Below are positions 1 through 5,901 of a stretch of 7,982 nucleotides of DNA, piece by piece; position 1 is the stretch's first letter; the number at the start of each line of letters is the position of its first letter. The stretch spans positions 1-7,982 of the forward strand of contig MWJR01000034.1 of NCBI GenBank assembly GCA_002127415.1, given 5' to 3'. This DNA is from Calditrichaeota bacterium AABM5.125.24. GTDB taxonomy: Bacteria; Electryoneota; AABM5-125-24; Hatepunaeales; Hatepunaeaceae. The notes beneath the pieces were generated by a model. It had not been told where the DNA came from and searched no databases. It saw nothing but the letters and a program-made list of their open reading frames with translations. The position numbers were made by a program, and so were the translations under genes.

Positions 1-282
1 CTCAGGAGATTTGACGGCGGGCTGGAGCTGCGAGCGGCCGGGCACGGCAAGGGTGACGTGGTCCGGGCTGTGCTATCAGAGGAGGAGGGCGACGCGGTCG
101 CTGCCTGCCTGGGCGACGACATGACCGACGAGGACGCCTTCCGTGCCGTCAAGGGACGGGGAGTGGCGCTGCTGGTGCGTCCTGAGTGGAGGCAGACCGA
201 AGCCGATGCCTGGATTAGACCGCCCGACGAGCTACTCGAATTCCTCCACCACTGGCGGGATATATGTAATGATGAACGATGA
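1..282 (+). CDS. otsB: Trehalose-6-phosphate phosphatase, C-terminal part (5' end outside window)
   Basis: The frame is open from base 1 and ends at TGA 280-282, so only the last 93 codons are present. The protein would dephosphorylate trehalose-6-phosphate to free trehalose in the cytoplasm. It is recognised by the HAD-superfamily acidic motif IV in the form typical of trehalose phosphatases, GDDMTDEDAF (bases 112-141), which binds Mg2+. The upstream segment GHGKGD (bases 43-60) contains the motif III lysine (bases 49-51). The tail has the usual pattern of a variable-loop strand (VALLVRPE) and a final helix ending in FLHHW. The complete otsA gene lies 293 nt downstream on the same strand, which fits a trehalose locus in otsB-otsA order. 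Whether the missing N-terminus is a standalone OtsB or part of a larger fusion cannot be seen. The last codons lie in a 7-nt tandem repeat. Confidence 0.93.
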   Translation, partial: LRRFDGGLELRAAGHGKGDVVRAVLSEEEGDAVAACLGDDMTDEDAFRAVKGRGVALLVRPEWRQTEADAWIRPPDELLEFLHHWRDICNDER

Positions 283-291
283 ATGATGAAT
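271..291. repeat. Three tandem copies of heptamer GATGAAY across the otsB stop codon
   Basis: Three consecutive 7-nt units read GATGAAC, GATGAAT, GATGAAT (271-277, 278-284, 285-291), followed by a partial GATC. The otsB stop codon (280-282) lies inside the second unit. The unit length is not a multiple of three, so gain or loss of a unit would shift the frame over the last few codons. The functional effect is probably small because only the final residues are involved. Confidence 0.6.
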
Positions 292-404
292 GATCGTCTA
301 ATGTCACTACTGTCCCAATGATTTTAGATAAATTCATGTAACTGATGGAATAGACTGTAGGGACAACAACCAAGTGATTAACCGACTTGAAAAGGAATCA
401 TCAC

Positions 405-511
405 GTCATCATTCCAGCGAAAGCATGTCCCAGCGGAAGCTGGGGCTGGAATCCAGAGTAGAGTTTGATAACTTATTGTCCATACTGGATTCCCGTTTTC
501 ATGGGAATGAC
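405..511. repeat. Compound inverted repeat (REP/MITE-like dispersed palindrome)
   Basis: This is the main structure in the 293-nt gene-free gap between otsB and otsA. Inner hairpin: cccagc (429-434), loop ggaa, gctggg (439-444). Outer stem around it: attccagc (411-418) with gctggaat (445-452), both perfect. Larger arms: ggaatccag (448-456) is the exact complement of ctggattcc (485-493), and tcattcc (409-415) complements ggaatga (504-510). The motif 'GTCATTCC...GGAATCCAG...CTGGATTCC...GGAATGAC' resembles a palindromic repeat found dispersed between genes in many bacterial genomes. I see no terminator T-run and no plausible gene in the rest of 283-575. Confidence 0.7.
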
Positions 512-575
512 AATCCAAATGATCACCGGACAGTATTAACCATCGACTTTTGACCATATTAATTAAATAACCGCT

Positions 576-2096
576 GTGCAGGAACCTGAAAGGGACCGGT
601 CTCCGCCGGATTCGGGCGGACGAACCACCCGTCTGGTGGCGGTGTCGAACCGTCTTCCGATCACAGTTGAACGGAAGGGGGGGGAGTGGCGCGTCCAGCC
701 GGGCGGTGGGGGGCTGGTGCGGGCTCTGGCACCGGTGCTGCGCAACCGCGGAGGTCTCTGGATTGGCTGGTCCGGAACCACGGAGGAGGTCGATTGGCGC
801 GAGCTCATCGGCGAGGCATCAAAGGATATAGGCTACCAACTTCATACCGTCACTCTCACCTCTGAAGAGGTCGAAGGTTTCTACATCGGCTTCTCCAACC
901 AGGTCATCTGGCCGCTGTTTCACGACCTGCAGACCCGCTGCAACTTCGATCCGGAATTCTGGCATTACTACCGACTGGTGAACGAGAAGTTCGCCGAAGT
1001 CATCGGACAGAACAGCACCGAAGCCGACTACATCTGGGTTCATGACTATCAGTTGATCCACGTTGGTGAGATTATGCGGTCGCTTGGGATCCAGCGCCGA
1101 ACCGGGTTCTTTCTGCACATACCGTTTCCGGCGCCGGACCTGTTCATAAAGCTGCCGTGGCGGGCCGAGATCCTCAAGGCGCTGCTCGAATACGACCTGA
1201 TCGGTTTCCAGACTATGCGCGATCGGCGTCACTTCGTCAACTCCCTGCTGTATCTGATGCCGGGTGTGAAGGTCAGCGGGCGTGGCGCTGTTCAGAGTGT
1301 GGAGATCGGCGACCGTCAGGTCAGGGTGGGGAACTTTCCCATCAGTATCGACTTCGACAGCTTCGCCCGACAGGCTGGATCTCCAACCGTGACCACCCAG
1401 GTCAACTGGCTGCGACGGTCGATGATGGACTCGTATATCGCCTTCGGCGCCGACCGTCTCGATTATACCAAGGGGATACCTGAGCGGCTGCTGGCTTTCA
1501 GGAACGCCCTGGAACGTTACCCCGATCTGCAGCGGAGACTGACCCTGGTCCAGGTGGTGGTGCCGAGCCGGATTGAGGTGGCAGAATACCGGTCTTTGAA
1601 GGCCGAGGTTGAGCAGCTGGTGGGGGAGATCAACGGCCGCTTCACCCACGCCGGATGGGTGCCGATACACTACCTTTACCGAAACCTCGATACAGAGGAA
1701 CTGCTGGCCTACTACCGCGCTGCCAGGATCGCGCTGGTAACGCCGCTGAAGGATGGGATGAACCTGGTGGCCAAGGAGTATTGTGCCAGCAATGTCCAGG
1801 AGGACGGGGTTCTGATACTGAGCGAGTTCGCCGGAGCAGCCTACCAGCTTCAGGAGAACGCACTCCTGGTCAACCCGTATGACATTGAGGGGATGGCTGA
1901 CGCCATCCACCAGGCCTTCTATATGGATTCGGAGGAGAAGCGGCAGCGGATGGGTCGAATGCGCGATACCATCCGTCGCAACAACATCTTCAAGTGGATC
2001 GACTCCTATCTTCAGGCGGCCTTCGCCAAGCAGCTCGGTGACTTCCCGTCGGTGGAGGAGTTTATTCCTCAGATCCGGCTCGATATCGAAGGATAG
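576..2096 (+). CDS. otsA: Trehalose-6-phosphate synthase (GT20 family)
   Basis: This cytoplasmic glycosyltransferase makes alpha,alpha-trehalose-6-phosphate from NDP-glucose and glucose-6-phosphate; OtsB then removes the phosphate. At 506 residues it is slightly longer than E. coli OtsA (474), through an N-terminal extension and a small internal insertion. The catalytic residues line up with the E. coli enzyme at constant offsets: SNRLP 24-28, the glycine loop GGGGL 43-47, W112, D157 in VHDYQL, H181 in FLHIPFP, R294 and K299 in DRLDYTKG, and D393 and E401 in DGMNLVAKEY. All are intact. The chosen start is GTG 576; an in-frame TAA at 564-566 excludes any start further upstream. No clear Shine-Dalgarno sequence precedes it, and an internal GTG at 636 or 642 would begin just before the conserved SNRLP strand, so the exact start is uncertain. 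The gene follows otsB on the same strand, but the 293-nt gap with a repeat suggests it may have its own promoter. Confidence 0.97.
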   Translation: MQEPERDRSPPDSGGRTTRLVAVSNRLPITVERKGGEWRVQPGGGGLVRALAPVLRNRGGLWIGWSGTTEEVDWRELIGEASKDIGYQLHTVTLTSEEVEGFYIGFSNQVIWPLFHDLQTRCNFDPEFWHYYRLVNEKFAEVIGQNSTEADYIWVHDYQLIHVGEIMRSLGIQRRTGFFLHIPFPAPDLFIKLPWRAEILKALLEYDLIGFQTMRDRRHFVNSLLYLMPGVKVSGRGAVQSVEIGDRQVRVGNFPISIDFDSFARQAGSPTVTTQVNWLRRSMMDSYIAFGADRLDYTKGIPERLLAFRNALERYPDLQRRLTLVQVVVPSRIEVAEYRSLKAEVEQLVGEINGRFTHAGWVPIHYLYRNLDTEELLAYYRAARIALVTPLKDGMNLVAKEYCASNVQEDGVLILSEFAGAAYQLQENALLVNPYDIEGMADAIHQAFYMDSEEKRQRMGRMRDTIRRNNIFKWIDSYLQAAFAKQLGDFPSVEEFIPQIRLDIEG

Positions 2097-2227
2097 TGGA
2101 CTAATTTGAAATAGGGCGTGTTCGATAACCGATCAAACTGAATAAACTTGAAGATAAATGTGTCTGATTGTTCAAAGACATGAAATTTGCCGCGATTTAT
2201 AATATGGTGGAAAGTGGCACGTATTGC

Positions 2228-2254
2228 TTGACATAGAATGAGATAAATTATAAT
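2228..2254 (+). promoter_or_regulatory. Sigma70-type promoter for the hicBA-like pair
   Basis: A perfect -35 box TTGACA (2228-2233) is followed after 15 nt by a perfect -10 box TATAAT (2249-2254). The spacer is two bases short of the optimum. The element lies about 70 nt upstream of the first small gene, in an AT-rich stretch. The rest of the 225-nt gap after otsA (2097-2321) shows no convincing terminator or other gene. Confidence 0.65.
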
Positions 2255-2257
2255 TTA
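2244..2257. promoter_or_regulatory. 14-bp perfect palindrome over the -10 box, candidate autoregulatory operator
   Basis: TAAATTATAATTTA is its own reverse complement and covers the whole -10 box. Type II antitoxins, including HicB proteins, commonly repress their own promoter by binding palindromes at the -10 region, so this is a plausible operator. The caveat is that A/T-only palindromes arise easily by chance in such AT-rich DNA. Confidence 0.35.
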
Positions 2258-2321
2258 ACTCAAACAACCAGAGCAATTTTTCGTATCTAATTAGGGTATA
2301 AGAACTTAATGAGGAGCGCCT

Positions 2322-2729
2322 ATGCCCATCACCAAGAAATCAACCTTTGGAGACTTCTTAACGGATGATGTCTTGCGAGCGCTGGAGAAGGGCAGCAATG
2401 TATTTGACGGTTCTCAATTCCGTGTCGTATTAGGTCGGAAGCGTGAGCCTGAACCCTATTGGTGTGCCATATCCCTCGAAATGAACGTAGTGGCCACTGG
2501 CTATACGCAACGAAAGGCAATTGAGAATCTGATTGCCCTTATGGCATTTCACGTGGCGGATTACATTGAGAACGGCATAGAGGAAGATATTTACATTCCG
2601 GCTCCTCGTGAGATATGGCAGTCATTTGTCCATGCACAGAGAATCCCCAAAAATCGTCTGCCTAACCTCCCGATAGGTGGCATGGATATTCAAGCAAGGA
2701 GCCATGGGACTTTATTCGCAACTGTGTAA
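2322..2729 (+). CDS. HicB-like antitoxin (probable)
   Basis: The 135-residue protein starts at ATG 2322 behind a good ribosome binding site (GAGGAG 2311-2316, 5-nt spacer). Residues about 33-97 show a HicB-like pattern: a strand (FRVVLGR), a second strand at YWCAISLE, then the turn VATGYTQRKAIENLI matching the family's 'G-x-T-x-x-E-A-x-x-x-x' start of helix one, and finally a long helix and a DIYIPAP strand. In characterised systems HicB neutralises the HicA mRNA interferase through this partial RNase H-like fold. A classical helix-turn-helix or ribbon-helix-helix DNA-binding tail is not obvious in the last 38 residues. The reading frame overlaps the next gene by 26 nt, suggesting translational coupling. 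The base composition is visibly AT-richer than the flanking genes, consistent with horizontal acquisition. The assignment is by pattern only; it could be an uncharacterised protein of similar fold. Confidence 0.6.
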   Translation: MPITKKSTFGDFLTDDVLRALEKGSNVFDGSQFRVVLGRKREPEPYWCAISLEMNVVATGYTQRKAIENLIALMAFHVADYIENGIEEDIYIPAPREIWQSFVHAQRIPKNRLPNLPIGGMDIQARSHGTLFATV

Positions 2730-2940
2730 CAAAGACTTTAGAGAGATATTGCGTTATCTGGAAAAAAACGGATTGGTTGAGGTGCGGGTTAAAAGCGATC
2801 ACCATATATTCCAAAATCCAGCCAATAAAAGAACCTATGCTATTAACCCGATTGGCAAGAAAAGGTTAGCCGTTCCCGAACAATTGATTGCAATGCACAA
2901 AACTTTAGATTTGCCTGATGATTTTTGGGACGGCTTATGA
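2704..2940 (+). CDS. HicA-like mRNA interferase toxin (probable)
   Basis: From ATG 2704 the product has 78 residues, the usual HicA size. It shows the HicA double-stranded-RNA-binding-like pattern: an N-terminal helix (KDFREILRYLEKNGL), a strand (EVRVKS), the conserved histidine segment as SDHHIF (H33, H34; families usually read GSHH), a strand (RTYAINP), then a basic stretch and the final helix ending in LDLPDDF. HicA toxins cleave mRNA and need this histidine. ATG 2704 is preferred over GTG 2677, which would add nine residues without family support; an AGGAG at 2697-2701 lies only 2 nt before the ATG, a tight but usable site. The gene overlaps the upstream antitoxin candidate by 26 nt and is second in the operon, the reverse of the common hicA-hicB order. 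The aspartate in SDHH in place of glycine may reduce activity. Confidence 0.68.
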   Translation: MGLYSQLCNKDFREILRYLEKNGLVEVRVKSDHHIFQNPANKRTYAINPIGKKRLAVPEQLIAMHKTLDLPDDFWDGL

Positions 2941-2979
2941 AGAAACACTTAAAGAGCCATCTTATATAGGAGGATAGAC

Positions 2980-3008
2980 TTGACAGGGGGGCGGGATCTA
3001 ACTATAAT
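2980..3008 (+). promoter_or_regulatory. Consensus sigma70 promoter for the TPP-riboswitch leader
   Basis: A perfect TTGACA (2980-2985) and a perfect TATAAT (3003-3008) are separated by the ideal 17 nt. Transcription would begin near 3015, giving a leader of about 200 nt before the receptor start codon, with the riboswitch inside it. Such a strong promoter fits a design in which control is exerted by riboswitch attenuation rather than at initiation. Confidence 0.85.
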
Positions 3009-3058
3009 ATCTTAAAGGCTGTTCTTTCAATTCCGATGCGTCCGGTCGATCCGCCGGA

Positions 3059-3150
3059 GCATGCAGGCACAGGGGTGGTCGCTTATGAAGCGGCCTGAGA
3101 TCACACCCTCATAACCTGATCTGGATAATGCCAGCGTAGGGATTGCAAGC
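3059..3150 (+). ncRNA. TPP (thiamine pyrophosphate) riboswitch, THI element
   Basis: All conserved parts of the class are present in order. P2 pairs ggggtg (3072-3077) with caccct (3104-3109). P3 pairs gtcgctt (3078-3084) with aagcggc (3088-3094). The invariant CTGAGA is at 3095-3100. The pyrophosphate-side arm AACCTGATCTGGATAATGCC begins at 3113 and continues into the CAGCGTAGGGA block, with P5 ctgg (3121-3124) to ccag (3131-3134) and P4 cct to agg. P1 is short: tgca 3062-3065 pairs with tgca 3144-3147, plus two outer pairs. The aptamer senses intracellular TPP. It lies upstream of a terminator and a TonB receptor gene, so high TPP should switch receptor expression off. Confidence 0.96.
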
Positions 3151-3152
3151 AT

Positions 3153-3196
3153 AAGCCGTTATCAGTCGCTTTCCCGCTGGGCAGGCGGCTTTTTTA
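3153..3196 (+). terminator. Rho-independent terminator, riboswitch expression platform
   Basis: aagccgtt (3153-3160) can pair with ggcggctt (3184-3191; six Watson-Crick and two G-U pairs), followed by a T-run (3190-3195). A shorter inner alternative is ccgc (3174-3177) with gcgg (3185-3188). The hairpin begins three bases after the aptamer's P1 strand, the usual layout for TPP-induced premature termination. It ends 18 nt before the receptor start codon, leaving the ribosome binding site outside. Confidence 0.75.
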
Positions 3197-3213
3197 GTAT
3201 CTGGAGGTATAAT

Positions 3214-5760
3214 ATGCGGACTAAGAATCTACTTATCGTCCTCCTGACGGCGGGTTTATCGGCAGCGACCCTGTCAGGCGGCCCGGCGCACGCCCTCACT
3301 CTGAGAGGGCAGGTTCTGGACGGCGTCACCGGAAATCCGCTGCCGGATGCCGATGTGACCGTGGTGGGACACACAGACATCGAACCGGTATCCACCGAAA
3401 CTCTCCCCGGGCGGCATCGAGGCGGCACCACCGACCTGGCAGGGCGTTTCTCTATCGAAGTGGGTGGAGTGGCGGGGATATATACCCTGTCGGTGAGCCA
3501 CATCGGCTACCGTGAGGCGAAGGTCGAAGCCGAGGCGGACGGGGAGTCAATCCGCGTCGAGCTTACACCCGAACCGATCCGGCTCTCAGAGGTGGTGGTC
3601 GGGCCTGGGAGAGGCATTCCCGGTCGAACCCCCGGTGCGCTCTCGAACCTCGATCGTAACCTGGTCGAGCTCTCCTACGGGGCACAGGACGTGCCACTGT
3701 TGGTGAATGAGATCCCCAGCGTGACGGCGTTCAGCTGGAGCGGTAGTGACGTCGGTGCAGCCGAACTCAGGATCCGCGGCTTCGGCCAGGAACGGATCGT
3801 CGCCACCGTTAACGGCGTTCCCATTAACGACCCGGAGGATCACTGCATCTACTGGCAGGATACCCCCGATTTCCTGACCAATACCTACGACATCCAGATC
3901 GAGCGCGGCGTGTCGAGCTTCCAGTCGGGTCCCGCCGGCATAGGCGGCGGGGTCAATCTGGTCACCAGCGATGCGGTCTCCCGTCGTGAGTTGGGGTTCA
4001 CACTTCAGAGCGGCAGTTTCAACACCACACGCCGCACCCTCTTCTATCGCTCGGGAGTTGTGGGCCAGCGATACAACTTCACCGGCCGCTACAGTCGTGT
4101 CACAACCGACGGCTACCGCGACCACACCGGAGCCGATGTGTGGAGCTACTTCCTCGCCGCAGCCCGCTTCGACCCAGATATGGTCACCCGCCTGCAGGTT
4201 TACGGCGGTCAGGAGGAGATGGACGCCTACTGGTGGGGAATCGACAAGAGCACGCTGGAGAAGAACCGCAAAGCCAATTACTCGGCCTGGTATAAGGATT
4301 ATCACGAGGAATATTTCTGGGATCCATCGGTAGATTACGATGGCGAGCGCGACTACTTTCAGCAGCCTCACTATATGTTGCACAACCAGTGGCGACTGTC
4401 ACCTGAGCTCGAGCTCAACCAGTCGCTGTTCTGGATCCAGGGTGAGGGATTCTACGAAGAGTGGAAACTGAACCGCAAGTTCTCTGAATATAACCTAACT
4501 CCATTCGACAAGATCATTGACGAGGATGGTGACGGTGTGCTCGATACTGTGACCATCTACCGCACCGACCTGATCCGCCGCAAGCATGTCACCAAGGACC
4601 AGGTCGGCTGGCTGACAGGCTTGAGCTGGGAGGTTACCCGCCGAACAACCCTCGGCTTCGGCCTGGATTTGCGCAATTATGAGAGCGACCACTGGGGCAA
4701 GGTGATGTGGGCGCGTGAGCTGCCCGGTGTAGTGGACCCGCAGCACGAGTGGTATCGCTGGGAAGGAGATAAACGGTATCTCGGCGGTTACGTCAACCTC
4801 GAACACGACCTGACCGACCGGTTAAGGCTCAACGGCGGCCTCCAACTCCGGCAGGTAACCTATGATGTCTGTCAGGAGCAGATGGGGGCCTTTCCCGGAT
4901 ATGAGTATGATCTCGATTGGCTGTTCGTCAATCCGCGTCTCGGAATGAGCTATCAATTCGCCCCGGAGACGGACATCTACGCCTCCATCGCAGGGGCCGG
5001 CCGCGAACCGGTCGACGAGCAGATCTACGACGCAGACAACCCGGATGACATACCCAGGGTTTCAAGGTTCGGTCCGGATGAGATCGATCCCGAGCGGATG
5101 TGGGACGTCGAGGTCGGCGCACGTCGCCAGATGGGGAAGGCGTCACTGGGTATCAATCTATACGGGATGTTCTTCACCGACGAGATCGTGACCCTCGGGT
5201 TCAGCAGCGAACGGGACGAGGAGGTCTATGACAATGCACCGGCTTCTCGCCACATCGGGATCGAACTGGACGGTAATGTTAAAGATCTAGCGCCCGGATT
5301 GACCCTCAGCGGCAACCTGAGCTACGGTCAGGCGACCCTGGGCGATTACGAAATCGATCACGTGGCTGGCGTTGACGAAGACTGGAACCCGATAGTAGAG
5401 ACAGTTAACCTGGAAGGCAATCGGATAGCCCTGTTCCCGGACATCATCGCTAATATGAGGGCGACCTATACCTACGACATTGTGACGGCATCCATGCACG
5501 TTCAGTATGTCGGCAAGCAGTTTATGGATAACCGGGAGGATGATGAGGCCGCGCTCGATCCATATACAGTCGTTGACGGAGTGCTGCGGCTGCGGATTGA
5601 CCAGGGTCTTGACTGGAGCGCAGACTTCGAGATTCGGGGGATGAACCTGACAGACGAGGAATACGAACCGTTCGGCGTGGTGGATGTGGAATATGGCACC
5701 CCCTACTACATCCCCGCCGCCGGAAGACGCTACCTGGCGGGGATTACAGTCCGTTTGTGA
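3214..5760 (+). CDS. TonB-dependent outer-membrane receptor, probable thiamine receptor
   Basis: The 848-residue protein starts at ATG 3214 behind GGAGG (3203-3207, 6-nt spacer). Residues 1-27 form a signal peptide with a hydrophobic core LLIVLLTAG and cleavage after AHA (25-27). Residues about 28-122 are a carboxypeptidase-regulatory-like beta-sandwich (GQVLDG..GNPLPDADVTV to IRVEL). A TonB-box-like LSEVVV lies at 124-129. The plug domain covers about 150-252 and includes LRIRGFG, NGVPINDPEDH (200-210) and IERGVSSFQSGPAGIGGGVNLVTSD. The remainder is a beta-barrel rich in alternating aromatic strands and ends RYLAGITVRL. A DxDxDGxxD calcium-loop-like motif sits at 436-444. TonB-ExbBD energy would drive uptake across the outer membrane. 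The TPP riboswitch immediately upstream identifies the ligand as thiamine, a phosphorylated form or a precursor such as HMP; TPP-regulated receptors of this kind have been predicted in Bacteroidetes. The C-terminal residue is Leu rather than the usual Phe or Tyr. No inner-membrane transporter is in the window. Confidence 0.95.
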   Translation: MRTKNLLIVLLTAGLSAATLSGGPAHALTLRGQVLDGVTGNPLPDADVTVVGHTDIEPVSTETLPGRHRGGTTDLAGRFSIEVGGVAGIYTLSVSHIGYREAKVEAEADGESIRVELTPEPIRLSEVVVGPGRGIPGRTPGALSNLDRNLVELSYGAQDVPLLVNEIPSVTAFSWSGSDVGAAELRIRGFGQERIVATVNGVPINDPEDHCIYWQDTPDFLTNTYDIQIERGVSSFQSGPAGIGGGVNLVTSDAVSRRELGFTLQSGSFNTTRRTLFYRSGVVGQRYNFTGRYSRVTTDGYRDHTGADVWSYFLAAARFDPDMVTRLQVYGGQEEMDAYWWGIDKSTLEKNRKANYSAWYKDYHEEYFWDPSVDYDGERDYFQQPHYMLHNQWRLSPELELNQSLFWIQGEGFYEEWKLNRKFSEYNLTPFDKIIDEDGDGVLDTVTIYRTDLIRRKHVTKDQVGWLTGLSWEVTRRTTLGFGLDLRNYESDHWGKVMWARELPGVVDPQHEWYRWEGDKRYLGGYVNLEHDLTDRLRLNGGLQLRQVTYDVCQEQMGAFPGYEYDLDWLFVNPRLGMSYQFAPETDIYASIAGAGREPVDEQIYDADNPDDIPRVSRFGPDEIDPERMWDVEVGARRQMGKASLGINLYGMFFTDEIVTLGFSSERDEEVYDNAPASRHIGIELDGNVKDLAPGLTLSGNLSYGQATLGDYEIDHVAGVDEDWNPIVETVNLEGNRIALFPDIIANMRATYTYDIVTASMHVQYVGKQFMDNREDDEAALDPYTVVDGVLRLRIDQGLDWSADFEIRGMNLTDEEYEPFGVVDVEYGTPYYIPAAGRRYLAGITVRL

Positions 5761-5840
5761 AAAAAACCTTGGAACAATGCTTGAAAGCATTAGATGAACT
5801 CTTAAAAGAGCCCAACGGTTGCCCGTCATCACTTCGCTAA
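5757..5840 (+). CDS. Candidate 27-residue peptide, possible RiPP precursor (speculative)
   Basis: A GTG at 5757-5759 overlaps the receptor stop codon (GTGA, 5757-5760) and opens a 27-codon frame ending at TAA 5838-5840. It begins MKKT and continues with a probable amphipathic helix, LEQCLKALDELLKE, followed by PNGCPSSLR. A charged helical leader plus a short Cys/Pro/Ser/Gly tail is the layout expected of a substrate for a SPASM radical SAM maturase, and such a gene lies 61 nt downstream. The serine pair (residues 24-25) could be a kinase target. Translation would depend on termination-reinitiation at the overlap; a weak purine-rich GGCGGGGA lies at about 5736-5743, somewhat far away. No such frame was found downstream of the enzyme. 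The frame is short enough to be accidental, and I do not recognise the sequence. Confidence 0.35.
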   Translation: MKKTLEQCLKALDELLKEPNGCPSSLR

Positions 5841-5901
5841 TTACATTACAGCCTTAATAAGGTCAACAGACGAAGCAGCAGGGAAGATTTACAAGAAACC
5901 G

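Noticed and set aside
404..511. CRISPR array or leader between otsB and otsA
   Set aside because: The arms are inverted, not direct, repeats with no regular spacers.
819..1910. A 363-codon open frame on the minus strand opposite otsA
   Set aside because: It lies entirely antisense to a gene with all GT20 catalytic residues intact; its translation shows no recognisable domain. Long antisense frames are common in GC-rich genes.
2158..2202. A 14-codon ATG frame in the gap after otsA, and a 10-codon frame at 2204
   Set aside because: Both are very short, without ribosome binding sites or conserved neighbours that need a peptide; the second runs into the promoter.
2198..2203. A second TATAAT upstream of the toxin-antitoxin pair
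   Set aside because: No acceptable -35 box at 16-18 nt; the pair 2228-2254 is far better.
3586..4383. A 265-codon minus-strand frame opposite the TonB receptor
   Set aside because: It shadows the conserved plug and barrel region; no family features and no ribosome binding site of note.
5776..5810. Small palindromes aatgct/agcatt and ctctt/aagag after the receptor gene, considered as a terminator
   Set aside because: Stems of 5-6 bp, A/T-rich, with no T-run following; they fall inside the candidate peptide frame.
5287..5832. A 181-codon minus-strand frame covering the receptor 3' end and the small-peptide region
   Set aside because: Most of it is antisense to conserved barrel strands; the product has no recognisable motif.
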